A stretch of DNA of 64,000 nt from Sphingorhabdus lacus (GTDB lineage Bacteria; Pseudomonadota; Alphaproteobacteria; Sphingomonadales; Sphingomonadaceae). The stretch is from assembly GCF_009768975.1 (NCBI RefSeq), contig NZ_CP035733.1:1736001-1800000 (forward strand), in the 5' to 3' direction. The translations under genes were made by a program, and so were the position numbers. The notes below the pieces were generated by a model, which worked only from the letters and a program-made list of their open reading frames with translations, was not told the origin of the DNA and made no database searches. Shown piece by piece: positions 54,225 through 62,630 of this stretch. Position 1 is the first letter of the stretch. Each line of letters begins with the position of its first letter.

Positions 54225-54265
54225 GCGGTTTACTCCAGTTTCAAATCGACAAACGCGCTTCCGCG

Positions 54266-55066
54266 CTAGTCGCCGGCCACGATGTTCTTGAAGTTTGCAA
54301 GCCGCTCAGCGGCACTGGCTGTGCTCTTTGAGGCGGTATGTACAAGTTGATGGGTGTCGAAATGCGCGCTCATCATCACGCTATAGCCTTGGGAATCGAG
54401 ATTACGGTTGAGCGAGCGTTTCATCATCTGCATGGCAAAGGGAGGAGCCTTCCCGATCGTCTCTGCAATTTCCATTGCGGCAGCTTCAAGTTGGTCACGC
54501 GCGACCAGCCGCGTGACGAAACCACGTTGGTAAGCCTCTTCAGCTGTTAGTTTGCGCCCTGTAAACAAGATGTCGCGCGCCAGCCGGTCTCCAAGCGCCC
54601 ATGGGTGGAACAGGACTTCAACTGCGGCTGAACCCAATAGTACGGTAGGATCCGCGAAATACGCATCCTCCGACGCTACCAGAATATCCGCCATCGCTGC
54701 GAGCATGAAACCCCCGGCAATGCACGCACCCTGGGCTTGGACAATCACAGGTTTGGAGTGGTTCCGTATGCCCATCGCAATCTCGAGATAATAGCGATCT
54801 TCGAACTGGTATCGCTCAATAGTAGGCCGCTGTAGATAGTCGTCGCCCAATTCCTTATTGTCATGGCCGGCCGAAAAGCAGCTGCCATCGGCAGCCAGGA
54901 TAACAACTCGAACCTCGTCATCGACGTCTGCGCGTTTGAGCCCAGCATCCAGGCCTTCGAGCATTGCTTTGTTTTGAGCATTCCGCTTTTCGGGCCGCGC
55001 CAGCGTTATGCGCTCGACGCTTCCAAACCGTTCAACCCGGACATGCTGCTGGGACATGGCATTCAT
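54266..55066 (-). CDS. Enoyl-CoA hydratase/isomerase family protein
   Basis: A 266-residue crotonase with the oxyanion segment FSAGHDNKELG (an aspartate-containing loop) and GACIAGGFMLAAMADI. FADPTVLLGSAAVE replaces the usual glutamate loop. The ATG at 55066 has a GCAGGAAAG site; a second ATG lies 9 nt further in. It probably works with the adjacent acyl-CoA dehydrogenase pair, either as hydratase or isomerase. Confidence 0.88.
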   Translation of the reverse strand: MNAMSQQHVRVERFGSVERITLARPEKRNAQNKAMLEGLDAGLKRADVDDEVRVVILAADGSCFSAGHDNKELGDDYLQRPTIERYQFEDRYYLEIAMGIRNHSKPVIVQAQGACIAGGFMLAAMADILVASEDAYFADPTVLLGSAAVEVLFHPWALGDRLARDILFTGRKLTAEEAYQRGFVTRLVARDQLEAAAMEIAETIGKAPPFAMQMMKRSLNRNLDSQGYSVMMSAHFDTHQLVHTASKSTASAAERLANFKNIVAGD

Positions 55067-55084
55067 CTTTCCTGCGATTAGCGA

Positions 55085-55264
55085 TCAATAGTCCATCAGC
55101 TCGAAATCCTGCTTTTCCGTGCCACAATCGGGGCAATAGAAAAGATCTTCCGGAATGGTTTCGAAGGGCGTCCCCGGCTCAATTCCCTCCTCCGGAAAAC
55201 CCAAGGCTTCGTCGTAAATATAGCCGCAGCTCCGACACCGCCATTTTCGTGACAAGCTACTCAT
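55085..55264 (-). CDS. Rubredoxin
   Basis: A 59-residue iron protein with two CxxC knuckles: C10-x2-C13 in WRCRSCGYIYDE and C44-x2-C47 in FYCPDCG. This is the complete rubredoxin signature with a GFPEEGIEPGTPFETIPEDL core. It lies 13 bp after the P450 stop and 18 bp before the crotonase start, within one unit. Rubredoxins usually feed alkane hydroxylases, so linkage to a P450 is unusual; it may act as an electron carrier for the P450 or for the acyl-CoA dehydrogenases. Confidence 0.93.
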   Translation of the reverse strand: MSSLSRKWRCRSCGYIYDEALGFPEEGIEPGTPFETIPEDLFYCPDCGTEKQDFELMDY

Positions 55265-55277
55265 CGCCGTCGCCTTC

Positions 55278-56549
55278 TTAACACGCCGTGAAACGGATCG
55301 GCACCCGCTTTGGCCCACATACAAAGTTCGAAATCGTCCTGGCTGGCGTTCCCGAAAGCTCCACGGAAGCCAAGCGATCGAACAACTCTTCCAAAAGGAC
55401 ACGCATTTCCAACCGCGCCAAGTGCTGCCCCAGGCAAACGTGAACGCCGTACCCAAAGGCGAGTTGCGGGTTGTCCTTACGATCCAGTCTAAATTCGTAC
55501 GGGTCATCGAAGACCAAATCGTCACGATTGGCAGAACTGTAGCACAACATCATCCAGTCACCCTTCGCGATCTTCTGGCCGGCCAATTCGCAATCAGCGG
55601 TGGCCGCGCGCATGAAGTGCTTGACCGGCGTCACCCAGCGCACGCCTTCATCGACAAGCGCCGGGATTAGCGACCGGTCATGCCGTATTTGCTCGAAAAG
55701 GTGCGGCCTTTCTGCCAAAGCCCACATAATTCCTGCGGTTGCGTTCGAAGTGGTATCATGGCCCGCGGTCGCGACAGTGACATAATAGCTGAGCAACTGC
55801 CGGCGGGTCAGATAATCTCCATCGATCCGCGCGTTGGCGATCAAGCTGTTCAGCCCACCATCCGGCTCGCTACGTAAACGTGTAGTCACATCGAGGAAAT
55901 AGGTCTCCATCTCGGCCATGCTTGCTAAAGTCGCCTGGAGAGCCTCCTCCGGGGTTAGTTGCTTGCCAGAACGGTTCAAGTCAGGATCGTTAGCTGAGAA
56001 TATCTCCTGGGTCAGCTTAAGCATCATCGGCTCGTCCTCACGCGGAACGCCCATAAATGCCATCAACACCCGTAGCGGATAGAGAAATGCCACCTGCTTG
56101 GCGAAATCGCACTCGCCGCCAAGTTCGAGCATCTGGTCGGCAAACTCGCTTGCGATCTTGCGAACCTTATCTTCCATAGGCCGGACCGATCGCGGCGTCA
56201 GATGCGGGAACAATACTCCTCGCAAGTCCTTATGCTCTTTTCCATCGACCGTCACGACACTGCGGCTCATATTCGCTTCGCCACCCGTGACTTCTCGTAT
56301 CTTTGCCGCGTTTGCTTTCGTTTGGACTACTGTCGCTCGGTCCCCGTTGTGGAACAGATTTGGCTGGCGCTCGATTTCCTTGATATCGGCGTGTCGGCTC
56401 ACTACCCAGAAGGGGTCATATTCGTCTGGTTCCGCAATATCCAATGGCGCCTCCGATCTGATGCGCCGGAATACTTCGTCTATCCTGTCCCCATCCGCAT
56501 AGGCCCGACCGTCAACAATCGCTTCGGCTAATGACTGGTGTAACGTCAT
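55278..56549 (-). CDS. Cytochrome P450, second copy (423 aa), CYP124/125-like
   Basis: A soluble P450 with I-helix ATAGHDTTS, K-helix EGVRW-type region and the heme loop AFGYGVHVCLG with ligand C372. The region VDGKEHKDLRGVLFPHLTPRSVR resembles the CYP124/CYP125/CYP142 group that hydroxylates terminal carbons of methyl-branched chains or sterol side chains, which is a tentative comparison. The ATG at 56549 has a GGAGAG site. It leads the unit P450-rubredoxin-crotonase-acyl-CoA dehydrogenase pair and faces the kinase-like gene over an operator region. Confidence 0.93.
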   Translation of the reverse strand: MTLHQSLAEAIVDGRAYADGDRIDEVFRRIRSEAPLDIAEPDEYDPFWVVSRHADIKEIERQPNLFHNGDRATVVQTKANAAKIREVTGGEANMSRSVVTVDGKEHKDLRGVLFPHLTPRSVRPMEDKVRKIASEFADQMLELGGECDFAKQVAFLYPLRVLMAFMGVPREDEPMMLKLTQEIFSANDPDLNRSGKQLTPEEALQATLASMAEMETYFLDVTTRLRSEPDGGLNSLIANARIDGDYLTRRQLLSYYVTVATAGHDTTSNATAGIMWALAERPHLFEQIRHDRSLIPALVDEGVRWVTPVKHFMRAATADCELAGQKIAKGDWMMLCYSSANRDDLVFDDPYEFRLDRKDNPQLAFGYGVHVCLGQHLARLEMRVLLEELFDRLASVELSGTPARTISNFVCGPKRVPIRFTAC

Positions 56550-56700
56550 ATCTCTCCAACCCTCACTGGCGACGGACACTCATTGCGAAAGTTGCACATA
56601 TGGTGGCCGAACGAGGCTATAGATTTCATTGAATTGGTTTTCCAAATCATCGAAACTTTATGCTCCTCGGTTACCGATTGTCTCAGTATTTGACAAGCAT

Positions 56701-56719
56701 AAACTAACTGGTAAGTTTT
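56701..56719 (+). promoter_or_regulatory. Operator copy g (AAACTAACTGGTAAGTTTT)
   Basis: TTGACA (56690-56695) precedes the motif by 5 nt on the plus strand, directing transcription to the kinase-like pair. It lies 151 bp from the divergent P450 start and could also influence it. Confidence 0.77.
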
Positions 56720-56775
56720 CATTTGCCAGCTTGCAAATGGCGTGGTCACATGCACGATTTATGAAGGTGGAACCA

Positions 56776-57864
56776 ATGGCGGAATTTCCGTCCCATCCCG
56801 ACGAAGTTAGCCCCTGCTGGCTAACCGATAAGCTGCGCAATGCCGGCCTTATAGGGAATGCGGCGATTATAAACCTTTCGTGGCAATCAATAGGCACCGG
56901 GAACGTCGGCGACAGCGTTCGCTACACTCTTGCTTACGATCGCGAAGGTCCTTTGCCGTCAACGATCGCTGGCAAATTTCCGGCATCCGACGAAACCAGC
57001 CGTGCGACCGCTTCTGCATTTGGCGTTTATGCCAAGGAAGTGAAATTCTATCTCGAGATCGCACCAAAGCTGGAAGTACGAGTGCCGCAGACATATGTTG
57101 CAAAGATCGCACCGAACGGGGTGGATTTCATCTTGTTGTTCGAAGACTTAGGCCCGGCCCGCGGAGGAGATCAACTGATCGGCTGCACCGCTTCCGACGC
57201 TCGCGCCGCGATCCGGCAAGCAGCGTCCTTCCACGCACCCAGCTGGAACGATCCCGAACTGCTTGCCATCGACTGGCTTCGGCCGAATCCCGCGATCATG
57301 GCGAAGCGTGCAGAACTCTATCCAAGAGCTCAAGACGCGTTTCGAGAACGGTTTGCCAATAAGCTTGAACCAGAGTTCATGAACTTATGCGAAGAATTGG
57401 TTGAATATATCGGCGTTTGGATAGAGCGTGAGGCACGGCCTCAATCACTTGTCCACGGCGACTTCCGCCTCGACAACATGCTGTTCGAAATCAAGGATGG
57501 TATCGAAGAGATTGCTGTGCTCGACTGGCAGACCGTTGCCATTGGAAACGGCCTTGTCGATCTCGGTTTTTTCATGGGCGCTGGCATTGGTGCCAGCTTG
57601 CGGCGCGAATGCGAAGCTGAACTACTCGATCTCTACTGTTCGGAAATGACCCGGCGCGGTGTAGCGCTCACACGTGACGAGATTTGGGACGACTATGTAG
57701 TGGGAAGCCTACGGGGTATCGTCAACGCCGTATTTAGTACCGCAAACGTCAAGCGCAGTGAACGCGGCGATGAATGTTTTCTTTCCATGGCTCGCGGTGG
57801 TTGCTCGCTAGCTTTGGAGCACAATAGCCTCGCGCGGCTGATGGGAGCAAGCACATGGTGCTGA
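56776..57864 (+). CDS. APH-superfamily small-molecule kinase-like protein
   Basis: A 362-residue phosphotransferase of the aminoglycoside/choline-kinase-like fold, closest in pattern to the ecdysteroid-kinase-like group (DUF227/CHK). A phosphate-binding SIGTGNVGDSVRY segment is near the start, Brenner's motif is LVHGDFRLDNMLF and the metal aspartate is VLDWQTVAIGNGLVDLG. The ATG at 56776 has an AAGGTGG site; upstream in-frame starts are rejected since they overlap the operator. It probably phosphorylates a hydroxyl of a small hydrophobic compound. It overlaps the next gene by 10 bases. Confidence 0.85.
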   Translation: MAEFPSHPDEVSPCWLTDKLRNAGLIGNAAIINLSWQSIGTGNVGDSVRYTLAYDREGPLPSTIAGKFPASDETSRATASAFGVYAKEVKFYLEIAPKLEVRVPQTYVAKIAPNGVDFILLFEDLGPARGGDQLIGCTASDARAAIRQAASFHAPSWNDPELLAIDWLRPNPAIMAKRAELYPRAQDAFRERFANKLEPEFMNLCEELVEYIGVWIEREARPQSLVHGDFRLDNMLFEIKDGIEEIAVLDWQTVAIGNGLVDLGFFMGAGIGASLRRECEAELLDLYCSEMTRRGVALTRDEIWDDYVVGSLRGIVNAVFSTANVKRSERGDECFLSMARGGCSLALEHNSLARLMGASTWC

Positions 57865-58940
57865 CGAAGGGCGACGACTTTCCGTTACACCAGACACCTG
57901 AACCCGTCGCATTTGCCGGCACCGACCGTAATTTCTATGATCGGTACTTTTTCCATGGCTATGCGCCAGATGGCTCCGATTTCTTCGCCGCAGCCTTTGG
58001 AGTGTACCCGCATCTCAACGTCGCAGATGCCCATTTTTCTGCGGTTCGTGGCGGAATTCAGCATAACCTCCATGCCAGTCGCGAACTCAACATGGAGCGG
58101 ATGGACCTTACATGCGGCCCGATCCGAATCGAAGTATTGGAGCCGCTCCACCAGCTGCGCATCCTGATTGATGGAGAAGGGATCAAGGCTGACCTGACCT
58201 TCACTGGCCGTGCCTTTCCAATCGAGGAACCACGTTTCACTATCCGCATCGGCCCACGCGTCTTCACCGATCTGACACGCATGACACAAAACGGCTTTTA
58301 CAGCGGCTGGATCGAGATCGATGGTGTCAAAATTGAAATGCCAACGGGAACCATGGGAACCAGAGACCGTAGTTGGGGTGTCCGTCCGATAGGCGCGCGC
58401 GACCAACAGCCGCATTCAAGCGGAACCAACTTCACATTTTTTTGGCAATGGGTTCCAATAAATTTTACTGACCGAAGCGTCTTCTTCCACGTAAATGCTA
58501 AACCCGATGGTCGCCCCGTGCACACGCGTGCCGTCATCGCATCCGATGGTGCGATGGCCGGTGACATGTACGAAACCGAAGCCAGAATGGAGGCTTCCTT
58601 GCAACCAGGCACGCGATGGCCCAAGTCGGGCAGGTTGACCGTACAGGGGCAAGACGGTCTGGAAGTGCTGACGTTCGAAGTGCTGGGCCGCTTCCAGATG
58701 CGCGGGCTTGGATACAGTTCACCCAAATGGGGCCACGGCCTTTATCACGGCCCCTTGGCGGTCGAGCGGGAAGATATAGATCTCTCTCAATGCGATCCTG
58801 CTCAACTAGAGAACCACTATGTGCAGTTGCCATGCAGGGTGACAAGCGATCGATATGGGGAAGGTTTTGGTGTCTTTGAACAGTTGATTGTCGGTCCATA
58901 TCAACCATTTGGCTTGCAGGAATTCACCGATCTAGGGTAG
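57855..58940 (+). CDS. Lipocalin-like protein of unknown function (DUF7064/7065-like)
   Basis: A 361-residue soluble protein without a signal peptide, rich in beta strands. It contains GTRDRSWGVRPIG, a motif family marker, and HGLYHGPLAVE near the end. It resembles AttH/hydroxyneurosporene-synthase-type lipocalin-like hydrolases and proteins usually found beside APH-type kinases. Function is not known. The start overlaps the kinase gene by 10 bases, indicating a coupled pair. A kinase plus ligand-binding or hydrolytic partner would fit, but this is inference. Confidence 0.7.
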   Translation: MVLTKGDDFPLHQTPEPVAFAGTDRNFYDRYFFHGYAPDGSDFFAAAFGVYPHLNVADAHFSAVRGGIQHNLHASRELNMERMDLTCGPIRIEVLEPLHQLRILIDGEGIKADLTFTGRAFPIEEPRFTIRIGPRVFTDLTRMTQNGFYSGWIEIDGVKIEMPTGTMGTRDRSWGVRPIGARDQQPHSSGTNFTFFWQWVPINFTDRSVFFHVNAKPDGRPVHTRAVIASDGAMAGDMYETEARMEASLQPGTRWPKSGRLTVQGQDGLEVLTFEVLGRFQMRGLGYSSPKWGHGLYHGPLAVEREDIDLSQCDPAQLENHYVQLPCRVTSDRYGEGFGVFEQLIVGPYQPFGLQEFTDLG

Positions 58941-58980
58941 CGTCGGAAGGCTATTCGCAAAAATACATCTCCGGTCTTCG

Positions 58981-59358
58981 CTAACCCGCTATCGATCGCC
59001 GATATGTGTCCATGTCAAAATAGTCGCGCCACACCTTGATTTTACCATTTTCGAGCTCAAATACTCCGCAACAAGGCAAGGCTACCGCTTTTCCATGGGC
59101 GATGATCCGATCAATCCGTTCGACGAAAACAACATTGCCAGTGCTGGCGATTGACAGGATTTCCCAGCTGGTTTCTGTCCAGCTCTCCAGAAACGCGGCT
59201 ATAAAGGTTCGCAAATTTTCTTGGCCTCGCACCGGCTCCATCGGCATGTTGTGATAGACCCCATCTTGGGCAAAAAATTCTACGATCCTGTCGACATCCA
59301 GGTTCGGCCAAGTGTCAATAAAAGTCCGAACGATCACCATATTTTCCGCACTGCTCAC
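58981..59358 (-). CDS. Limonene-1,2-epoxide hydrolase-like NTF2-fold protein
   Basis: A 125-residue protein of the SnoaL/limonene-epoxide-hydrolase type. It has VVFVERIDRI, in which R81 and D83 match the Arg and Asp of the limonene epoxide hydrolase triad, and KVWRDYFD supplying D112. Starts at GTG 59358 with an AAAGGA site; the longer open frame upstream overlaps the divergent operator region and is rejected. It could hydrolyse an epoxide made by a P450 or simply bind a small ligand. Confidence 0.75.
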   Translation of the reverse strand: MSSAENMVIVRTFIDTWPNLDVDRIVEFFAQDGVYHNMPMEPVRGQENLRTFIAAFLESWTETSWEILSIASTGNVVFVERIDRIIAHGKAVALPCCGVFELENGKIKVWRDYFDMDTYRRSIAG

Positions 59359-59479
59359 CCAACATCCTTTCGATTCAGCCTCACCTGTGCGAGCAAGCGC
59401 TAACGACTGCGGCAGATTTCCGCTTGCTGGCATACTGCAGATGCAAATGCTAATCACGGCTTAGAGGTTTGACAATCAA

Positions 59480-59498
59480 AAACTAACTGGTAAGTTTT
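59480..59498 (+). promoter_or_regulatory. Operator copy h (AAACTAACTGGTAAGTTTT)
   Basis: TTGACA (59469-59474) precedes the motif by 5 nt on the plus strand and reads to the extradiol dioxygenase unit. It also lies in the divergent region before the epoxide-hydrolase-like gene. Confidence 0.78.
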
Positions 59499-59560
59499 AC
59501 AAAGCGTGTAAAGGGAATCGCACCGTAATCATGGAGCGTATCACCTTCGGAGAATTTCAC

Positions 59561-60553
59561 ATGCCTGTAATAGCCGTTCAGGATATCGCACATGTTCGTT
59601 ATGCGGCACCAGATCTTGCCGCTATGCGTTCGTTCCTCGAAGATTTTGGCATGCAGTGCTTCGAATCGGGAGGGCGTTTGTATGGTAAAGGTACTGATGG
59701 CCGACCATTCTTTCACGTAACGGAACCCGGAAAGGCGCAATTTCTTGCCGTCGGGCTGCTAGCGAAATCGGAGGAGGATTTAGAGGCTCTCGCCAAGTAT
59801 GAAGGAGTGGCGGTCGAAGACTCCCATGAACCAGGTGGCGGCAAAGTTCTCCGTCTGCTTGACCCAGATGGTTACCGGGTAGAGGTCATTGCAGGCCAGT
59901 CGAATGATGAACCCACATTTCCTCTTATAGGCGAACCGTTCAATACACCCTCGGTCAAGCCGAGGCTCAACCGAGAGGTTCGATTAACACCCGGGCCATC
60001 CCACCCGCACCGGATCGGACACACCGGGCTCGCAGTAAGTGACTTCCGGGTAAGCGAGAAGTGGTATAAGGATCGCTTCGGTTTTCTGACCACGAACGAA
60101 ATCGAGGCCGCGAAAGAGGTCCCGCTAGGTGCGTTTCTCCGATGCGATCGGGGTGACCAGCCCACCGACCATCACACACTGGCGTTGCTCCAGTTGCCAG
60201 GTGGGCGCCGCAACCTGCATGCCGCTTTCGAAGTGCCCAGCGTCGACGACCTATTGCTGGGGCACAACTATCTCAAGTTGAAGAAGCGAACACCGTTCTG
60301 GAGTCTGGGGCGGCACGTTCTTGGGAGCCAATATTTCGATTACTGGAAAGACCCGTTCGGTAACGAACTGGAGCATTGGACCGACGGCGACGTATACACA
60401 GCTGATCAGCCTCCGACGCGAGAATCAATCCAAACCCTATTTTCGGCCCAGTGGGGGCCGCCGGTGCCGACGGGCAGGATTCCTGTTGGCGTAATAGCAT
60501 GGCTGCTTTCACTGTTTGTCCGCACCAAACGCCGTTTCTCTCGACAACCCTAA
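59561..60553 (+). CDS. VOC-family extradiol ring-cleavage dioxygenase
   Basis: A 330-residue two-domain VOC protein with the metal set of type I extradiol dioxygenases. H154 lies in RIGHTGLAV, H220 in RNLHAAFEV and E271 in FGNELEHW, plus the second-sphere H204/H205 in DHHTLAL. These match the 2-His-1-Glu site of 2,3-dihydroxybiphenyl dioxygenase-like enzymes, which cleave catechols next to the diol. The ATG at 59561 (CGGAGAATT) gives a normal length; an upstream ATG at 59531 is possible. It starts a plus-strand unit with FAH hydrolase, FAD oxidoreductase and SnoaL, directly behind operator h. Confidence 0.9.
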   Translation: MPVIAVQDIAHVRYAAPDLAAMRSFLEDFGMQCFESGGRLYGKGTDGRPFFHVTEPGKAQFLAVGLLAKSEEDLEALAKYEGVAVEDSHEPGGGKVLRLLDPDGYRVEVIAGQSNDEPTFPLIGEPFNTPSVKPRLNREVRLTPGPSHPHRIGHTGLAVSDFRVSEKWYKDRFGFLTTNEIEAAKEVPLGAFLRCDRGDQPTDHHTLALLQLPGGRRNLHAAFEVPSVDDLLLGHNYLKLKKRTPFWSLGRHVLGSQYFDYWKDPFGNELEHWTDGDVYTADQPPTRESIQTLFSAQWGPPVPTGRIPVGVIAWLLSLFVRTKRRFSRQP

Positions 60554-60564
60554 GGAACCAACCA

Positions 60565-61485
60565 ATGAAGCTTTGCACTTTCACCACAAACGGACAGACA
60601 CGCACTGGCATTGTCGTAGGGGAATCGGTTATCGACACAGGCGTTCCAGGAAGCATGATCGACCTAATTCGCGACTGGGACAACCTCAAGGCGGGCCTCG
60701 AAGCAAAAGCTGCAGCGGGCGGCGGCGTTCTGCTTTCCTCGGTCAAGCTTGAGGCACCGATCCAGCGTCCCGGAAAGATCTTTGGCGCGACACTCAACTA
60801 TCATTCGCACATCGAGGAAGGCAGGAAATTTGGGGCCGATACCCAGGTTCCCAGCCGTCCGGGCTTTTTCACCAAGGCCCAGACCAGTATCAATGGTCCC
60901 TATGATCCGATCCTGATCACCAAGGGGACAAAGGTACCCGACGACCACGTCAGCCACTTCCCGGACAAGTTTAAAGCGATTTTCGCCATCGCCGATTCGA
61001 GCACCGATTATGAGATCGAACTGGTTGCGGTGATCGGCAAGGGCGGCAAGCACATTGAAAGGGGGGATGCACTGGCTGCAGTGTTCGGTTATTGCGTGGG
61101 CAATGAGGTAACTGAACGCACTTGGCAGATTGCTAGCCCGCAATGGTCGCTCGGCAAAAGCTTCGATTCCCATGCGCCAATCGGCCCATGGATCGTGACC
61201 GCTGATGAAGCGGGCGATCCGCAGGCGCTGGGAATGCGCTGTTACGTCAATGGCGAACTGCGTCAGGATAACAACACCAGCGACATGGTCTTTCCGGTCG
61301 ATGCGCAGATTGAACACCTTTCGGTTGGTATGACACTGGAGCCGGGCGACCTCATCTTTACCGGTACGCCGGCCGGGGTCGGTGTAGCCAACTTGCCACC
61401 CAAGTTCCTCAAGCCCGGCGATGTGGTGCGCTGCGAGATCGACGGACTCGGGCATATCGAAGGCACCATGGTGGCGGAGGCCTGA
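60565..61485 (+). CDS. FAH-superfamily hydrolase
   Basis: A 306-residue fumarylacetoacetate-hydrolase-fold enzyme. GATLNYHSHIEEG and STDYEIELVAVIGKGGKHI carry the Mg ligands, and GKSFDSHAPIGPWIV, DMVFPVDAQIEHLSVGMTLEPGDLIFTGTP complete the fold. An insertion (KGTKVPDDHVSHFP) occurs before the metal loop. Such enzymes hydrolyse or hydrate ring-fission products, matching the preceding extradiol dioxygenase. The ATG at 60565 has an AAGGAACC site, 12 bp after the dioxygenase stop. Confidence 0.93.
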   Translation: MKLCTFTTNGQTRTGIVVGESVIDTGVPGSMIDLIRDWDNLKAGLEAKAAAGGGVLLSSVKLEAPIQRPGKIFGATLNYHSHIEEGRKFGADTQVPSRPGFFTKAQTSINGPYDPILITKGTKVPDDHVSHFPDKFKAIFAIADSSTDYEIELVAVIGKGGKHIERGDALAAVFGYCVGNEVTERTWQIASPQWSLGKSFDSHAPIGPWIVTADEAGDPQALGMRCYVNGELRQDNNTSDMVFPVDAQIEHLSVGMTLEPGDLIFTGTPAGVGVANLPPKFLKPGDVVRCEIDGLGHIEGTMVAEA

Positions 61486-61488
61486 AGC

Positions 61489-62586
61489 GTGGGTGTGGCA
61501 CTTCAATACCGGGTCGCAATTGTGGGCGGCGGCTATGCGGGTTTTACCCTGGCCCGCGAGCTCGACCCACATGTTGATGTGACATTGATAGAGGCACGCG
61601 AGGCCTTCGTGATGACTCCGGCGACGCCGCGCGTATCGGTCGAACCTGCGCTGCTCGACAGGATTGTCATCCCCTATGATCGGTTGCTGAAAAGGGGGCG
61701 GGTAGTGCGCGGGCGCGCAACTGTGGTCGACGAAGGCGGAGTCCTGTTGGCCGATGGCACCCGGGTCGAAGCCGAAGCCATAGTCGTTGCCACAGGCTCG
61801 CAGTATGCCGCGCCGTTCAAGCCCCAGGACGACAGCATTGCCGCTTTTAAGGAGGCGCTCTTGAATGCGTCGAGGCAGATCGCTGAGTCTGACAATGTGG
61901 TGATCGTGGGCACCGGCGCAGTAGGGGTAGAACTCGCCGGAGAAATCAAGACCGCCTATCCCGGGAAGTCCGTGACCTTGGTTGGCGATCAGCCGCAACT
62001 GTTTCCGATGTATACGGAACGACTGCATCAGAAACTGGCCAAACGCCTTGCCGCAATCGGAGTTACGCTCCGCCTCAATTGCCCAGTGAGTGGTCTCAAA
62101 CAGACGAATGCGCCTTTCGAAGGAGAGGTCACGCTGAAAGATGGCACCGTGTTGTCCGGCCTGATTGTTCCGGCGATTGGCGCGCGCGTTGTTTCGAGTC
62201 CGGCACATGACTTGCCCGGCACCCGGCCCCAGCCCAACGGGCAATTGGCGGTTGATGCCTGGCTGCGCCCGTCGAGCCTGCCCAATATCTTTGTCATGGG
62301 CGATCTTGCGGCAACCGGCGACGGCATGACGGTGGTTACCACGGCCAAACATGTGCCTTGGCTTAAGAAAACCTTGTTGGCGCTCGCCGATGGGAAGAGC
62401 ATCGAGAGCCTGCCGCCTTACAAGGGCTGGCGCATCCCGCCAATCTTGGTCCCGCTTGGCCCGAAGCTGGGTGTCAGCGTCTTTCCGTTGGGAACGCACG
62501 GCACGACCTTCGGAGACTGGGTCACCAGCAAGATCAAGGGCAAGAACCAGTTCATTCCGCGCTACCAGAAGGAATTTAACCGTTAG
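61489..62586 (+). CDS. NAD(P)H-FAD oxidoreductase, AIFM2/NDH2-like
   Basis: A 365-residue flavoprotein with the FAD motif VAIVGGGYAGFTLAREL, the NAD motif VVIVGTGAVGVELAGEI and a C-terminal FVMGDLAATGDGMTVVTTAKHVPW. It belongs to the FSP1/NDH-2-like class that reduces quinones or small carriers. It starts with GTG 4 bp after the FAH stop, with GGAGGC upstream. Role in the ring-cleavage unit is uncertain; quinone reduction or supply of electrons is possible. Confidence 0.83.
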   Translation: MGVALQYRVAIVGGGYAGFTLARELDPHVDVTLIEAREAFVMTPATPRVSVEPALLDRIVIPYDRLLKRGRVVRGRATVVDEGGVLLADGTRVEAEAIVVATGSQYAAPFKPQDDSIAAFKEALLNASRQIAESDNVVIVGTGAVGVELAGEIKTAYPGKSVTLVGDQPQLFPMYTERLHQKLAKRLAAIGVTLRLNCPVSGLKQTNAPFEGEVTLKDGTVLSGLIVPAIGARVVSSPAHDLPGTRPQPNGQLAVDAWLRPSSLPNIFVMGDLAATGDGMTVVTTAKHVPWLKKTLLALADGKSIESLPPYKGWRIPPILVPLGPKLGVSVFPLGTHGTTFGDWVTSKIKGKNQFIPRYQKEFNR

Positions 62587-62630
62587 AAAGAAGCCTTCCA
62601 GGGGATTCAAGCTACTTAGGAGTTACGCCG

